Origin: Theristus sp. LFF4_11
Lineage: Eukaryota > Nematoda > Chromadorea > Monhysterida > Xyalidae
Length of the DNA stretch: 64,000 nt
NCBI GenBank assembly: GCA_030248135.1
Contig: JASANC010002154.1
Coordinates: forward strand, 1 to 64,000
Reading direction: 5' to 3'
Shown here one piece after another: positions 46,081-58,241 of this stretch. Every line of letters begins with the position of its first letter. Positions within the stretch are counted from its first letter, which is position 1. A program made the position numbers and the translations under genes. The notes beneath the pieces are model-generated. The model searched no databases. It saw only the letters and a list, made by a program, of their open reading frames with translations, and was not told where the DNA came from.

Positions 46081-49000
46081 ATGCTCTTTGTTGCGCTCCA
46101 CAATGGTGTGAAATTTCAGTTTGTTTTGTCTGACCTTGCATGTTCTTTTTGTTGCGTTTCCCGCAACTTGTTTTTTTATCCATATTGTTCGAAAGAGTTG
46201 AGTAAAAGAAGGAAAGAAAACTCTTAACAAGCAGGCCAATCGGAATTGTTTTGCAGGATTCAACTTTTTTGTGCTGCTGCTTCTTGTTGTTGCGCCCGTT
46301 CTTTCTGTCCAATGGGTGGACGATGCGCAAGTTTTTCTGGGTGAAGAAAATGAGAGACCACTCAACGAGAATAGCTGCGAGCGGACAAAACGGTTTGCGA
46401 GTTTGTCGCTTTGTGTGCCGTCTGCCGTTTTGTGTTCTGTTCTGTGTCTGTATTTTTCAATTGCCAGGCATAAAATACGAACGAATGGCACGGAAATGAA
46501 AGAACTGTTGTTGTTTTGGTTGTATTTTTTGTCATCTTCCGAAAGTATTTTTCGGTTTTTTCGTATTCCTGACACACACTGTCACATGCACCATTTTTCG
46601 CAATTTAGATGCGCGGTCGGTGATCTGTCGTCAACGTTTTTTTTTCACATCAGCATAATTTAAAGACGAAAATGACGAAATTTACAATTTGAAAAAAAAC
46701 TGTTTCAATTGCATGCTCCTCCAGCACACCCGACGATCAATCGCTGCTGCTCGTCAGCACCATCGACGGTCGGGTATCGGCGTTGGATCTGAACAACGAC
46801 GGCGTCGTCTTGTGGACGTTGTCCGACAGCGAACGAACGCCGTTGATTGCTGGTAATCTCGCCGATATGCATGTGAGTTGTAGTCTAGCACGATGAAAAC
46901 AGCATTCTCGATCATCAGGTTGAATGGAGCGTGAAGAAAACAGAATAATCGTCAATGAGTTGTGGAGCCGCTGAAGGCAGCAGATTTTTCGAGCAGCAGT
47001 TTTGTTTTTGTTGGGTACTCTCTCCATGTGTTAGATAAGTTTCAGAAAAGAATCCATTTCATGCACAGGTGTTTTGTTGCGCTTCAAAACGTTTCTTCTG
47101 AATTCAGTCATATGCTGAATGTTCTGAAAAAATCACCAAAAAAGGCTCTTGCGCAAATGGTTTACTTCATCGGAAATGTGTAGAAAATACCTGTTTATGT
47201 GCTCGAAACTTTTCATTCGAAAATTACACTAATTCTTTTCAGCTGTTCAGCGGCGCTGACATGTACCGGGTGATTCCTACGTTGGACGGCTATCTGTACA
47301 CCTACAGCAGCAAGAGTGAGTGCTTTGCGTGGTGTTCGGAAGGATACTGAGGTGCAGCCTTGTGCGCTTTGTTTCATTTGTATTTTTGATCGTGTTGCGT
47401 TTTTTGTTGTGGTGCCGTTGACTGTCGCGCCAAAGTGCGGAACACTTGGAACGTGGCCTTGTCGTGGTAGCGCGTTAGACTCGTCTGTGTGTTCGGGGGA
47501 TCGAGCCGAGCCCCGCCGAGGGGTGCAGAAGCACGTTAATGACAGAGATCACTCAATAGGCACCCCAGTCGACGGCGTTCTGTGGTTAGCAAAAAACATC
47601 GCCTAAACTGCCAGCAAAACGTTTGTGCGTGCCGTTTCAGATGTGCTGAGTGCAGTGCCCGTCAGCGCGAACAACTTGCTCGAGCATTCCGTGCGTTTCA
47701 GCGGTGACGTGCTCGCTGGCGGCAGACAGGTGCGCATGCAGGGCGTCAACGCACGAACGGGACAAGTACGCGCAATACACAGCACCGACGCGCGCAGCGT
47801 TCCAGACACTTTTGGCCGCCACTGTACATTACATGTTCACCATTTTTTCTGACCAGATCGTCTATACGTGCTCAATGGACGGCTGCGAACGACAGCAGAA
47901 ACGTGAACACAACACCAACAACAATGACTCGGCATCGATCGTCATAAAGCGAGTGACACAGACGGTGCGTGCCGTGGACGCAAAAACGGGCAATGAACGG
48001 TCAGTGGTGTGCGGCAAAAACACAGAAAGAAATTTGTTTTGGTCTGGAAATTTTAAAACACTGGTTCCTGTAATTCTGTTCTGTCTGCTTCTTTCAAAAA
48101 GCCCAAAAAAATCCTACAGTGCTGTGGTCACAAAAACTGACTTTATGGCAAGAATGACAACTAAGCGACTGCAGAGAAGTTTCGCATTTTTATCAAAGAA
48201 TGTAGCATGAATGTGAGATTTTCTTTGCGACATTTATGCAGTTGTTGCGCCTATTTGTGCTGATCACACCACCAATCATCATAAAAACGCATCAAATGAT
48301 CAGTCGCTCGCAACAACCGTTTTGTTTTGTTTTCCCAACTTCAGCTGGAACGTCTCCGTGTCCGAGCACGTCATTGAGCCATCCGGCCCCGCTGACGAGC
48401 AGACTGCAAACTTCTTTGCCGAACACGACCGTCGCATCAATGAGCGCATTCAACTTCGACCCGCCGACGGCGTTGTGACCGGCACGGCGCCGGACGGACG
48501 GACAAGATGGCGTCAGAAGGTGCGTTCGGCGGTGGCGGTGGGCACACGGACGCTCAGTGCTGATTGGTCCGTGCGCCACCCCAATTGCTCGCATTTACCC
48601 CCCCCCCCCCCCACTATGATCTCCAATCTCCCATTTGCTTGCCGTTACCCCAGCCCCTTTCCCTTCTATTCAGCTGTCCTCGCCGATCGCGCAAGCGTGG
48701 CGCTGGCGCAGCACCGACGGGCAGCACGGTGAAATTCGCGCGATCTCGCTGTTCGACCCGGCCGTCGTTGAGAGCCTCCAGGAGTTGAATCCGAGCACGC
48801 TAACGCATCAGCGGCGATCAGGCGACGGCGGCGCCGGCAGCTTCAACCCGCACGAGCACGTCGACTCGCTGCTGTATCTCGGTGAGGGGGCGGGGATGGG
48901 TTGGGATTTTGCAGCAGTAACACAGCAACCGGTTTGTTTTTGAACGGGCTGTTCAAAGATAAACACGGTGGAAAAGCAACGGAGTGATGAACTGTGCCTG

Positions 49001-52000
49001 GATTTGATTCTGTTACCCGTGGGCCGTGCACACCGGTTTCGGAGGCCGATTACATTTGTGGTTTTTCTTTATCGACCCTAGTGACGACCTGGTGTGTAGA
49101 GCATGTTCTGTTTGTCAACATCTGCTTGTTGTGTGTTATTGCGCACTGGCGCACAAACACACTGGCACTGCGCAGTGCGCTAGCGTTTGTGTCTGCGCGC
49201 TGCCAGTGTGTTCGTCTAGTCACTGTTCAATATCAAGTTTTAGTCGGTGTGACATCATTGATGGAGTCAATCGATAAAAAATTATCTGGTTTTTTTTTCA
49301 GGAACCTACGACAATTCGGCGTACATCATTCTGTCGGCCGATGAAAAACGGAAATTGGCGATGACGGCGTCGAATAGATTGCTGGCCGGAGATGGATTGA
49401 GTTCAACGATGATCACTGGTTGGTTGGTAGGGGGGCGGGGGTGAAGCGGACAGGTCTTGTGTATAAAATCACAGCAAAAATAAAAAAACGCAAAAATGGT
49501 GATACTACGCCTGATTAAAGTTGTTCTCGGTCTCCAAAGCCAAGCAGGTGCTCAAGCCTTTTGCATAAAGGCACATAGGCGAGAACAAAAAACTCTTTGT
49601 TGCGTTCATTTTATTGATTCGATGATTTTTCGATTCATCAAGTCACAAGTGGACACATTTACGATCCGGTGGTGCTAATGTTGAAACAACAGAACCTTGC
49701 AGTCCATTGCGACACTGCGGTATGTGCGTCCAGCTAGCAAAACCGCAAACTTTTTCATATCATCCTGCGCGATGTCATGGATGCGTGTTGCTTGAGAATC
49801 AAGAACGACCAAACTGGTTTTTTCGTCCCAGATATCGATCAATTTTCTCTGATCTCGATTGATTTCCCCGCCGTTCTTTTTTCAATAAATTTCTTTTATG
49901 ATTATTCAGATGCCTCGACAAGAACGCTAGCGCCGAGTGCGTCCGATCACCAATTGGTGCCGTATTCCACCGGTGAGACGCACCAGATGCGACTGCGGCG
50001 AGACAGCGAAGGTGCTTGCACTTGCCTTGTTGTTTGTAAATGCGCTATTATTTATCTGTTGATGTGGTTCTTCTCATTTTGGCGACTGAATGCGCGCGCG
50101 CGCACGAACGCAAATCCAGTGTGCCATCATGCGTGACGCGGCAATTCAAAATTGCTGCACTCTGACGCGAGTCGGCGAGCCCGAGTCACTTTGCGCAATC
50201 TTGAATGGCCGCATCATGCGTGAAATTGATTTATGTTCACGGTTTGACCGAGAAAAAAAAAGACACGCATACTGCCTCATAATGTGACTTGCAGTCTGGC
50301 ACAGTCGCCACGCACAAACGCACAGGCATACGCATACAGCACGCCATGCATGGCTACCTCATGTGCTTGCCAGTGTGTTTGTGTGTGTGCGTGAATGCAC
50401 CCACTGTTGCACCTGCTCGGTGGTCTTCAATGACGAAGACGTCAACTTCAAAAACCTGCTTCGTTCTCGTTTTCAGTGGAGCTGTTCCTTCGTTCGCTGA
50501 GTGCGCTTGATGTGACCTACGAACTGAACGACGACCCCACGGACGAACACCACCAGCAGCAGTCTGATCTGCCCGGAACGCAGCAAGCGCGCTGCCAGCC
50601 TGGCTATTGCGAAACTTGTTCGCCCGACGAAGCCGGCGACATCGACTTTGACAGCGACGACGCCGCGAATTCGCAGTGCACCGACAAGCGTGAGTGGGTT
50701 TTTTGGCGTTGTTGTTTTTTCATGGGCTGTGTGTTTATTTGATGTGAATTTAACCAAAACGGATTGTCTCATTGTTTTCCTGTTTTATCAGATTTTCGTG
50801 AAACTTGCTGAACTTTCCAGTCAATCGACAAAGGTCTTGTTTTGCACAAGAAACAATGTTGCGAACGCGCATTTTGATGAACAATCAGCGCTTTAAAACT
50901 AACCAATCAGCACAGTTCTATTAAATTTCGTCAGGCAACACTGGCTGGTTTCTGTACAAACATCGGAGCGTCTCAACGACAGACCACCGTCAAATGGCGT
51001 CGATGCTGCAGCAGCCGCAAAATCGCGGCCGATTGGTTGACGCGCAAAAAGTGCAGTCAACGTTGTCCATGTTTCATTGGTGGTTAGCGTGTTCCATTTC
51101 AGTTTGAATTCATTTCGTTCTTGTTCTTATCGTTCATGCTGCTCGTTGCTTCTGCTGGCGCACATTTGTCTGTTCGTTGTTATTATGTTATGTAACTTTT
51201 CAATCTCGAATTATGAACATCGATTTTAATTTTTGCTTGGCTGCGCATTCGCAGTGAACGGCTGCATGGTTGTGTTCAGAATTAACTGAAAAACACGCTG
51301 ATATTGAACTGCATTGCAGTGCTTCGAAATGAATCAATCAGCTCACCAAAATTCCGATATCCAGGCGAAAGATAAACTTTGAAACAGTGCGCAGTTCTTA
51401 TATGCTCTTTTCCGATGTGATTTTTGTGCATTCCAGGCTGATCACATTCACGATGCTGATTGGGCTCACCGTGATCGGCTGTTTCGGGCTGTTGCTTTTC
51501 CATAGACGAACGGAGAGCTCAACTTCTGAACGACTGGCGCTGGTTGAACGTCGATCGGTGTCCACTGGCACTGCGACTACGGTGCGGTTGTTTGGGGGGA
51601 TAACAACCTTTGGCAACGGTTTTTTTGGATGACAGTGTTTGCAAAGGTTTTTTGATTACTGCCTTTCGCAAAGGTCTTTTGGTATAAATCGACAGAATTG
51701 GTTTCTTCAGTTTGCTCTCTCTCTCTCTCTCTCTCGAAAACCATCCTTCCCAACCAGTTGTCTGTTTGATTTGATTGGTGTTGAACTGAATCGACAGAAA
51801 CGTTTTTGGGTTGCTGAAGTCTCGAATGTTTACGACTTATGAGCACACCTTGTCTCACTCAAGTTATAGGGAATCACCTGATTGGTTGGTGATCACGTGA
51901 TGCATGCCTTCTGTACAGAAATCGCTGTGGGGCGGAGTTTGGTTTGCACAGCAAGCATGCATCACGTGACCGCCAACCAATCAGTTGATTCCCTATAACT

Positions 52001-55000
52001 TAAGAGTTTGACTGTAGTCTTCTTCGTAATCATTCTTGTTTGTTAAACGATGATATTTCGTACATTTTCAGGAGAACGCACAGCAAGCTGCGGTGATCGC
52101 TGTGGCTCCGAACAGCGTTCAGTCGCAGGCCAGTTTTCCGGACAGCAATTCGTGCGGCGTGGAAGAACCGTTTGCCTCTAGGTGGGTGTAAAGTCGCAAA
52201 AAATTGTGGCCAATTTTGATTTCTGACTGGTAAAGAACCAATCAGCGGACCTGAATTCGAGTATTCAAATTCAGTAATTCATGTGTTCTTTATGTGTCTA
52301 AAAAGCAGCTGAGAAATTTGGCTGCGTTCATTGCACAGCAGTAGCCAATCAATGTTCGGGAGGCACTCCCAATCTTTTGCGTAATTCCTGTTTTTTTGTT
52401 GATTCATTCATTTTATTTCGCAGGAATGCAGGAAACTCCGAGAAAACTGTTAAGATAGCATGAGATATTGAGACCCATTGTGATTTTTAGTTTTCTTTTC
52501 TTTTCATCTTTCGAGCAAGTCGAACTGATTGGCTGATTTTCGAACAAACGTGGCACTTTTTGCGTGCTTTTTCGCAGATTTCTCGCCGACTTTGAGCCGC
52601 TCGGCGCGATGGGCCGCGGTGGTTTCGGCGTCGTGTTTCACTGTCGAAATCGACTGGACGATTGCAGTTACGCCGTGAAACGCGTCTCAGTGCCGAATAG
52701 GTCGGCGAAAACGGATTGAAATGTCGCGTTTGCCATGAACATTGACAGAAGAACACTGATGAGAGAGAGAGCGAAGATTGGGCGAATGGGGAAGTGAGAT
52801 TCAGCGCGCTTTTTACGGAAAGCATAGTCCCGGACCGGTGTGTACTCGCTCGCCTGGCATCAGCCGCACACAGCGGCGCAGAACGCACAGCAGATCTCAC
52901 AGGAACAGCAGTCCTCATGTGGTTGCCATCCGATCTCGGACACGCAACGCCGCGCTGATTGATATCTGAGTAAACAACAACAACAACACTCGCCAGTCGT
53001 GCGTGAAACAACCGGCAACCAAACATGGGATGGGCGAATTGAGTGTCACACACGGTGCGCTGCATCAACAACAAACTGGCAACAACAACAGCAACAGCTA
53101 TGATTTCTGTGTTTCACAGTGCGACGGCGCGCGAGAAAGTGATGCGCGAGGTGAAGGCGCTCGCGAAACTCGACCACGTCGGCGTCGTGCGGTATTACCA
53201 GGCGTGGCTGGAGGAGCCGCCGGCCGGCTGGCGAAGTGACGTCGACCAGTGGATGTTGCACCAGTGGTACGGCACGGCCCTGGCGCTTCTTTTTTAAAAC
53301 GCACGCGGCATCGGCATGCTCATGCTCATGATCCACTAGCGCGCGTGCACACGCTCCGGCCTCAATAAAAACTTGTTAAAAACGCAATTGTTCTGACATC
53401 TTCCTTCTTCAAAAGGCTTGGCTACCAGGCTCGTTGGTGTGCTTTTTTCCGACGGTTTTTTTGGCTTTACACCAGCTTGCGAAGCGAGTGGTTTTTTTGC
53501 ACACTCGGCTTCGTTCTTTCGTATGTCGGCGCGAAAATGTGGCAAACCGATTTTGTTATGCCGTTACTAGTGCTGACCGATTGTTTTCCGTTGGTGCTTA
53601 GCAGACGACAGCCTGATTGGCTGGCGTTTGAATTGAAAAGGCGCGCTCATTGGCGGGGAGATTGAGTGAAATGCATCCAATTCATGCAGGCTTGTTAGAC
53701 CTGCCATGCGCAGCAGAACGCATCTTTGTTATTGTGTCTCCTAGCCAGTTGTGTAGCTTCAAAAAGTCAAAATATACAGTCAAACTGTGAGACATTGTGC
53801 AGTGTGTCTTGCTGATTGGCTGCATCAAGCCGGTTTGACCAATCAGTGAGCCCAATGCAGAACAAGAGCAGCCAATCAACAAGGTTGCTCGTGTTTTACA
53901 GTTCGACCACACGTTTGATAGTGTCTTCTAACGCGGATCAGAAACAAAACAAGCTTGCCGTCTTTTCAGCGTTTCGTCAAGCAAGCTGACTGTTGATTCA
54001 TGTGGCTTTGCCAACGATTCAACGGACACCAGTGGAAATTGTTTGAATAATAATGTCGAAATTCGCCATCGAAATTTGAGGAGGAACAGAAAAGATAAAG
54101 CCGATACAGACCATACAGACGAGCATGCAAGCCTAGCGGCAGAGCTGGACCGGCGGATTTTCGGTATTGTAAACAGCAATGACGATAAAACGTGGCAAAG
54201 TCATTCAGGTAAACTCGATTCATTCGAATTTCATCTGTGCGTTTCTTTTTTTACACACATTTTTTGCAGTGCCGATGTTGCACAGTGCACAAGCAAACAC
54301 ACCAGCTAGCCGCAGTTGCACACTAACATGGTTGTGTGCCTGTTAGTGTCGATTGTTTGTAATTGTGGACGCATGTTTGGTTTCGGTGATGGAACTGCAC
54401 GGCAGCGGATTTCAGAATTGGAGGCGCTGATTATTGGTGGGAAAATGGTTCCTTGAGCAACCACTGCTGCCCCACACCGAGCACTCGCAACGCAGCCAGC
54501 CAATCAGCGGACAAGATCAGAGTTTCTGAATAGCTTGAGGGGCATTCATGAAGCGGCATTTAGTGACGCGCAGCGCAGCTATGTCGGAAACACAGCTATG
54601 CATCACGAAATGCTACTTCATGAACGCGCCGCTTTATTGATTTGTGTCATATTGTTTGTCTCGATTGTTGCAGCCGGCGTCACCACTAGCGACGCGGACA
54701 CTGATGACGATTCGCATTCACCAGTCAACCGAGCGAACAAACGAACTCATGAACGCAGCAGCCACCGCGATCGGCCGTCAGAAGCGAGCACCTCGGGTGG
54801 TGTGGTGTTTCAGGAGGCCAGCTCCGCCCACCAGCAGCAGTGGCCAGCGGCGCCCGTTGCGGTGTCGCTCGCCGGTCAGGATTTTTCGATCGCCGAAACG
54901 TTCGACCGAAGCACGGGCAGCCAACGACGCGACGTGAATCTCCAAGCGGAACAGCCGAACAAGCCGGTGTACTTGTATATTCAGATGCAGGTTGGCGTTG

Positions 55001-57815
55001 GCGTTCAGAATCGCGACTGGTTTTAACGGTCGCAGTTGTGAGCATTGCGAACTTGATTGTGCTGAGTGATTGGTGCAATGCAATTCTGACTTGCTTGCAT
55101 TGTTGTCGTTTCAAGCATTCGGTGGTTTTCCGTGTGTTTTTTGTGGATAATTCAGTTTTTATCAAGCCAGCTGGTATTTCACGTCACGTCACGCATCCGA
55201 AAACGATAAAGTGTAGCTGTTTCGAGAGAGACCACAAGAGTGGAAAAGTTCTGAAAAGCGTGTGACCTGTCCACACCCACACACACACGATGCTTGTCTT
55301 CTCCGCCTCAGCTGTGCGAGTGCACGCTACGCGACTGGCTACGCGAGCACAACGTTCGTGAACGCGGCGAGATGCTTCGGTGGTTTGCCCAATTGGTGGA
55401 TGCCGTCGATTATGTGCATTCACTTGGCATTATACATCGCGATCTGAAGGTTTTGGCGGACGGGCGGGGGGGCGAGTTTTTACACTGTCAAACTGTGAAC
55501 CATGAGCAATTCCATCGTACATTATGGTATAACTTAGAATGCTGATTGGCTGCGCGCCGCGATGCTTTCTGTGCAGGCATTGCTGTGTGGGCGGAGTCTG
55601 ACGTTCTGCTCTGAAAGCATGATCACGTGATCACCAACCAATCAGCTGATTCCCTATAATTTGGAGCTCGACTGTAGACGGTTGCACCAATCATAGAGTC
55701 CAATTCAAAAGCAGCCAATCAGGCTGATTGCATGGCATTTGCAGTTGGACGGTAGTATTGTGCGCCCTTAGGAGGCCTCTCGTTCGTCGATTGATTGGTC
55801 ATGGCAGTTTGGTGCACGCGCACAGCCAATCAGTTCAGGGTGAATCAATGATCGAATGCAGAATGCAGACCAACAAAACCGCGCGATGAATTTGCCACCA
55901 GGCTTTTGCTCGCAACTTGATTTTGCTCGCCGTAATTCGACTGAGAAATGTGCTGGAATACTGTTGATCGTGATTTTGAAAGAACACAAAACTGCTGCTA
56001 CTGGAAAACTGGTCACCTTGATTTTGAACGAACACAAAACTGCTGCTACTGGAAAACTGGTCACCTTGATTTTGAACGAACACAAAAACTGCTGCTCCCA
56101 ATTTTCAGCCGTCGAACATCTTCGTCACCGGCGACGGCCGATTGAAGATCGGCGATTTCGGTCTTGCCACGGATGATATTCTGCGACAGCGCGAGGCGGA
56201 CGCAGCGGCGGTGGATGCGTACGGTGATCAGAATTTGTACAGAACTAATAAAACGAACCATTTCACGATGACGAGCGCCGTCGGCACACGGCTCTACATG
56301 AGTCCGGAACAGGTGAGGTTTTTTTTAGTTCTTTTTTTTAGTTTTGCGGGGTTTCTTTGCGGGCGTGAACAGGAAAATTAGTTTCACATATGCTTGACGC
56401 GGCATTTCAAAACTATGGCCTATGTGTCATACTGTCGTGGTAATTCGAGAACTCGGCTCACTTCGATTAGACTTTGCAGTTGTCGGCGCGTCTGTCCAGC
56501 GTGAAACGGATTCTCTACCCCCCCCCCCCGCCCCGCCCCTCCTGCGCGCATTGAGTCGCAGAACTAGAAAAACGGTAAACATGCGAGAAAACCGGCGCGT
56601 ATCGAGATGATTTTAGTGGCTGAGTGAGGCCAAGACGAAGACGAACCAACCCAACATGAACAGTCTGCTGGATCAGAATTTTTTGTCGGATTGTTTTGCT
56701 TTTTTACAAGACTGGCTAGTACAGTTTTTTGCTGTGACATCCAATCAACCTTTCGTAACGTTCGCTGTGTTGCTTCAGTTTTAGTTGTGGGAGCAAATAT
56801 ACCATCAGAGAGCATCCAAAGAGCAGAAGAACCATGAGTCCCATCCAAATACCAATAAGCTATGACTTATTTTTTTGAACGTGTCCCACTGGAATGACGT
56901 CATGTGCCGCCAAACATGCGCTTGCCGTTCACAGCAGAACCAGACTTTCCGTTTAGCCGATTTCTTCCCGTAAACAATTAGTGAATGTCGAATCAGTCAC
57001 ACCAAACTAAACTTTTAGTGCCTGTACTTTGTCAAAAGGGTATTTTTAAAGCAAATGACGTCATTTTAGCCCGGTCACGTTTGAATAAATTTACAATAGA
57101 CCAGTGTCAATTTTCTTGCCCGGTTTTTCGACTATTTCCAGCTGAGCAACCGGCCCTACACGGCCAAGGTCGACATCTACGCGCTGGCGATCATTCTACT
57201 CGAAATGCTGCTCACCATGGAAACGCAAATGGAACGCGTGAAGGTGTTGGACGAGGTGCGCATCGGCCGCCTGCCCACCGACCGTCTGAGCTCACCGGAT
57301 GTCAGTGGTTGTTGTTTTTTGTTGCTTGTTTTGTTCGCCGTTTTCAGCACTCTCTGTACACGGTGTTGTCTTGTTTGCGTAATCGAAATTCGGAAGGTAT
57401 AGTGAACGGCCAAAACTGTGCGTATACGGTAGCCACCGTATGCGGTCTCGACACGATCGTACTTTGTCGAGAACAAACAAACAGTGGAAGGCACATTGAG
57501 AAAAGGAAAAAATTTGTGCCAATAAACGTGTCTCGGTGGTCAGCGACCCGTGTAGTAGCAAGATCGTGTCGTGTCGTACGTCGGTAACCGTACTCTCTGG
57601 GTCTACAGTTTTATTTAGCATTGGACAGACCACTAAACCCAATCAGCAGAAGAAACTAACAAACAGTAACGTTTAGAATAACTGCATCCTTCCAGCGTGC
57701 CCGCATTCTCTGGATGGCGAACGAAAACGCGGAGCTGAGGCCGACTTGTCGTGCGATTCGCGAGTCTTCATTCCTGAACGACACGGATTCCAGTCAAACC
57801 GTGATCACGCCATAA
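46081..57815 (+). CDS. EIF2AK3: PERK, ER-stress eIF2-alpha kinase (EIF2AK3/pek-1 orthologue)
   Basis: A type I ER kinase that senses unfolded protein and phosphorylates eIF2-alpha. Exons: 46081-46105, 46257-46392, 46725-46872, 47243-47315, 47641-47765, 47857-47999, 48345-48519, 48674-48881, 49302-49418, 49910-50011, 50477-50689, 50935-51082, 51437-51581, 52072-52181, 52578-52700, 53120-53266, 53970-54208, 54674-54990, 55312-55449, 56109-56312, 57142-57300, 57696-57815; 3,315 nt, 1,104 residues (human about 1,116). A signal peptide ([12 protein letters not shown]) precedes luminal blocks [23 protein letters not shown] and LSSPIAQAW. The membrane segment is at about 539-559. The kinase domain carries GRGGFGVV near 634, AVKRV, and [14 protein letters not shown]. 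An insert loop of about 185 acidic, Ser-rich residues follows, then [31 protein letters not shown] and the final CRAIRES. All catalytic motifs are intact. The 25-base first exon is the only tentative one. Confidence 0.93.
47453..47608 (+). mobile_element. tRNA-derived SINE, copy 2
   Basis: GTGGCCTTGTCGTGGTAGCG (A box) and GGGGGATCGAGCCGAGCCCC (B box region), then a tail shared with 26,371-26,538 and ending AAACATCGCCTAAA. It is in PERK intron 4 and stops 32 bases before exon 5. Confidence 0.75.
47766..47828. mobile_element. MITE family J, single-arm remnant at a splice donor
   Basis: Sixty-three bases matching the right arm of the element at 29,881: GCGCAATACACAGCAC, then CGTTCC-GACACTTTTGGCCGCCACTGTA with one change. 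It starts at the GT of the PERK exon 5 donor, so the 5' splice site GTACGC lies at the edge of the remnant. Confidence 0.75.
50080..50265. repeat. Dispersed repeat family A, copy 5 (diverged)
   Basis: Blocks GCGACTGAATGCGCG, CATCATGCGTGACGCGGCAA, CGAGTCACTTTGCG and GCATCATGCGTGAAATTG recur, with rearrangement. It is in PERK intron 10. Confidence 0.45.
51850..52015. mobile_element. MITE family C, copy 7
   Basis: AAGTTATAGGGAATCACCTG and its complement at the right, with GTTGGTGATCACGTGATGCA inside and GAGTTTGACTGTA at the end. It is in PERK intron 13, ending 57 bases before exon 14. Confidence 0.8.
53774..53910. mobile_element. MITE family C-related element, copy 8
   Basis: TACAGTCAAACTGTGAGAC at the left and ACAGTTCGACCA at the right, with GCTGATTGGCTGC and GCAGCCAATCA arms. 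It shares the ends of family C but has a shorter interior. It is in PERK intron 16, 60 bases before exon 17. Confidence 0.6.
55521..55676. mobile_element. MITE family C, copy 9
   Basis: GGTATAACTTAGAATGCTGA at the left, GATCACGTGATCACCAACCA and CAGCTGATTCCCTATAATTT at the right, ending GAGCTCGACTGTA. It is in PERK intron 19. A related shorter inverted structure follows to about 55,755. Confidence 0.7.
55972..56108 (+). repeat. 48-bp tandem repeat at a splice acceptor
   Basis: Two full 48-base units and one partial unit, beginning GATTTTGAAAGAACACAAAA, with CTGCTGCTACTGGAAAACTG inside. The array ends in the CAATTTTCAG acceptor of PERK exon 20, so it occupies the polypyrimidine and branch region of that intron. 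Confidence 0.9.
56380..56590. repeat. Dispersed repeat family A, copy 6 (diverged)
   Basis: GTTTCACATATGCTTGACGC, CTCGGCTCACTTCG and GCGCATTGAGTCGCAGAAC blocks, interrupted by a C-run at about 56,518. It is in PERK intron 20. Confidence 0.45.
56863..57099. mobile_element. MITE family E, copy 2
   Basis: It closely matches 36,002-36,239: ACGTGTCCCACTGGAATGAC, GCCGCCAAACATGCGCTTGC, and ACGTCATTTTAGCCCGGTCA. It ends 42 bases before PERK exon 21. Confidence 0.8.
57425..57592. mobile_element. MITE family H
   Basis: 168 bases with imperfect inverted ends: TACGGTAGCCACCGTATGC at the left and GTACGTCGGTAACCGTA at the right. GTCTCGACACGATCG and GATCGTGTCGTG lie inside. It is in PERK intron 21. A fragment with TACCGTATGTTAGG and TCTCGACACGATC is near 2,398-2,430. 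Confidence 0.65.
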
Positions 57816-58175
57816 AGAACTGAGATATAAACACTGAGCTGTTTGTGTGCGTGTGCACTTGAATGTTTTCACTTCTCATGATCTGTTGTGAGATACTGTG
57901 ACTTGGGAGGGGCTTATTTGTTTTCAGACGTCTGTCAGACGCTGATGATGTCAAGCACTTCTAAACGCCCATTCATGCACGTTTGCGCTGAAGCGCGTTG
58001 ACGCGCGCTAACATGAACGTGCGTATGAATGTGCGTATGTTCTAAAACTGAAGCGCGCTGAGTTTATTCAGGTTTCAGCAGAGGGGGGGGGGCGGGACGA
58101 GTTTTTTGGCTTCGTGAATGTTGCTCTCTGAATGTGAGCACGCTGACCTCGAAGGTACGCCGATAGCCTCGTAGA

Positions 58176-58180
58176 GGGGG

Positions 58181-58228
<48 letters not shown>
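58176..58228 (+). repeat. Poly-G tract
   Basis: About 53 bases of G with one A near the start. The true length may be misassembled. It cuts the LINE relic just after its early reverse-transcriptase part. Confidence 0.9.
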
Positions 58229-58229
<1 letters not shown>

Positions 58230-58241
58230 CGACACCTTGAG

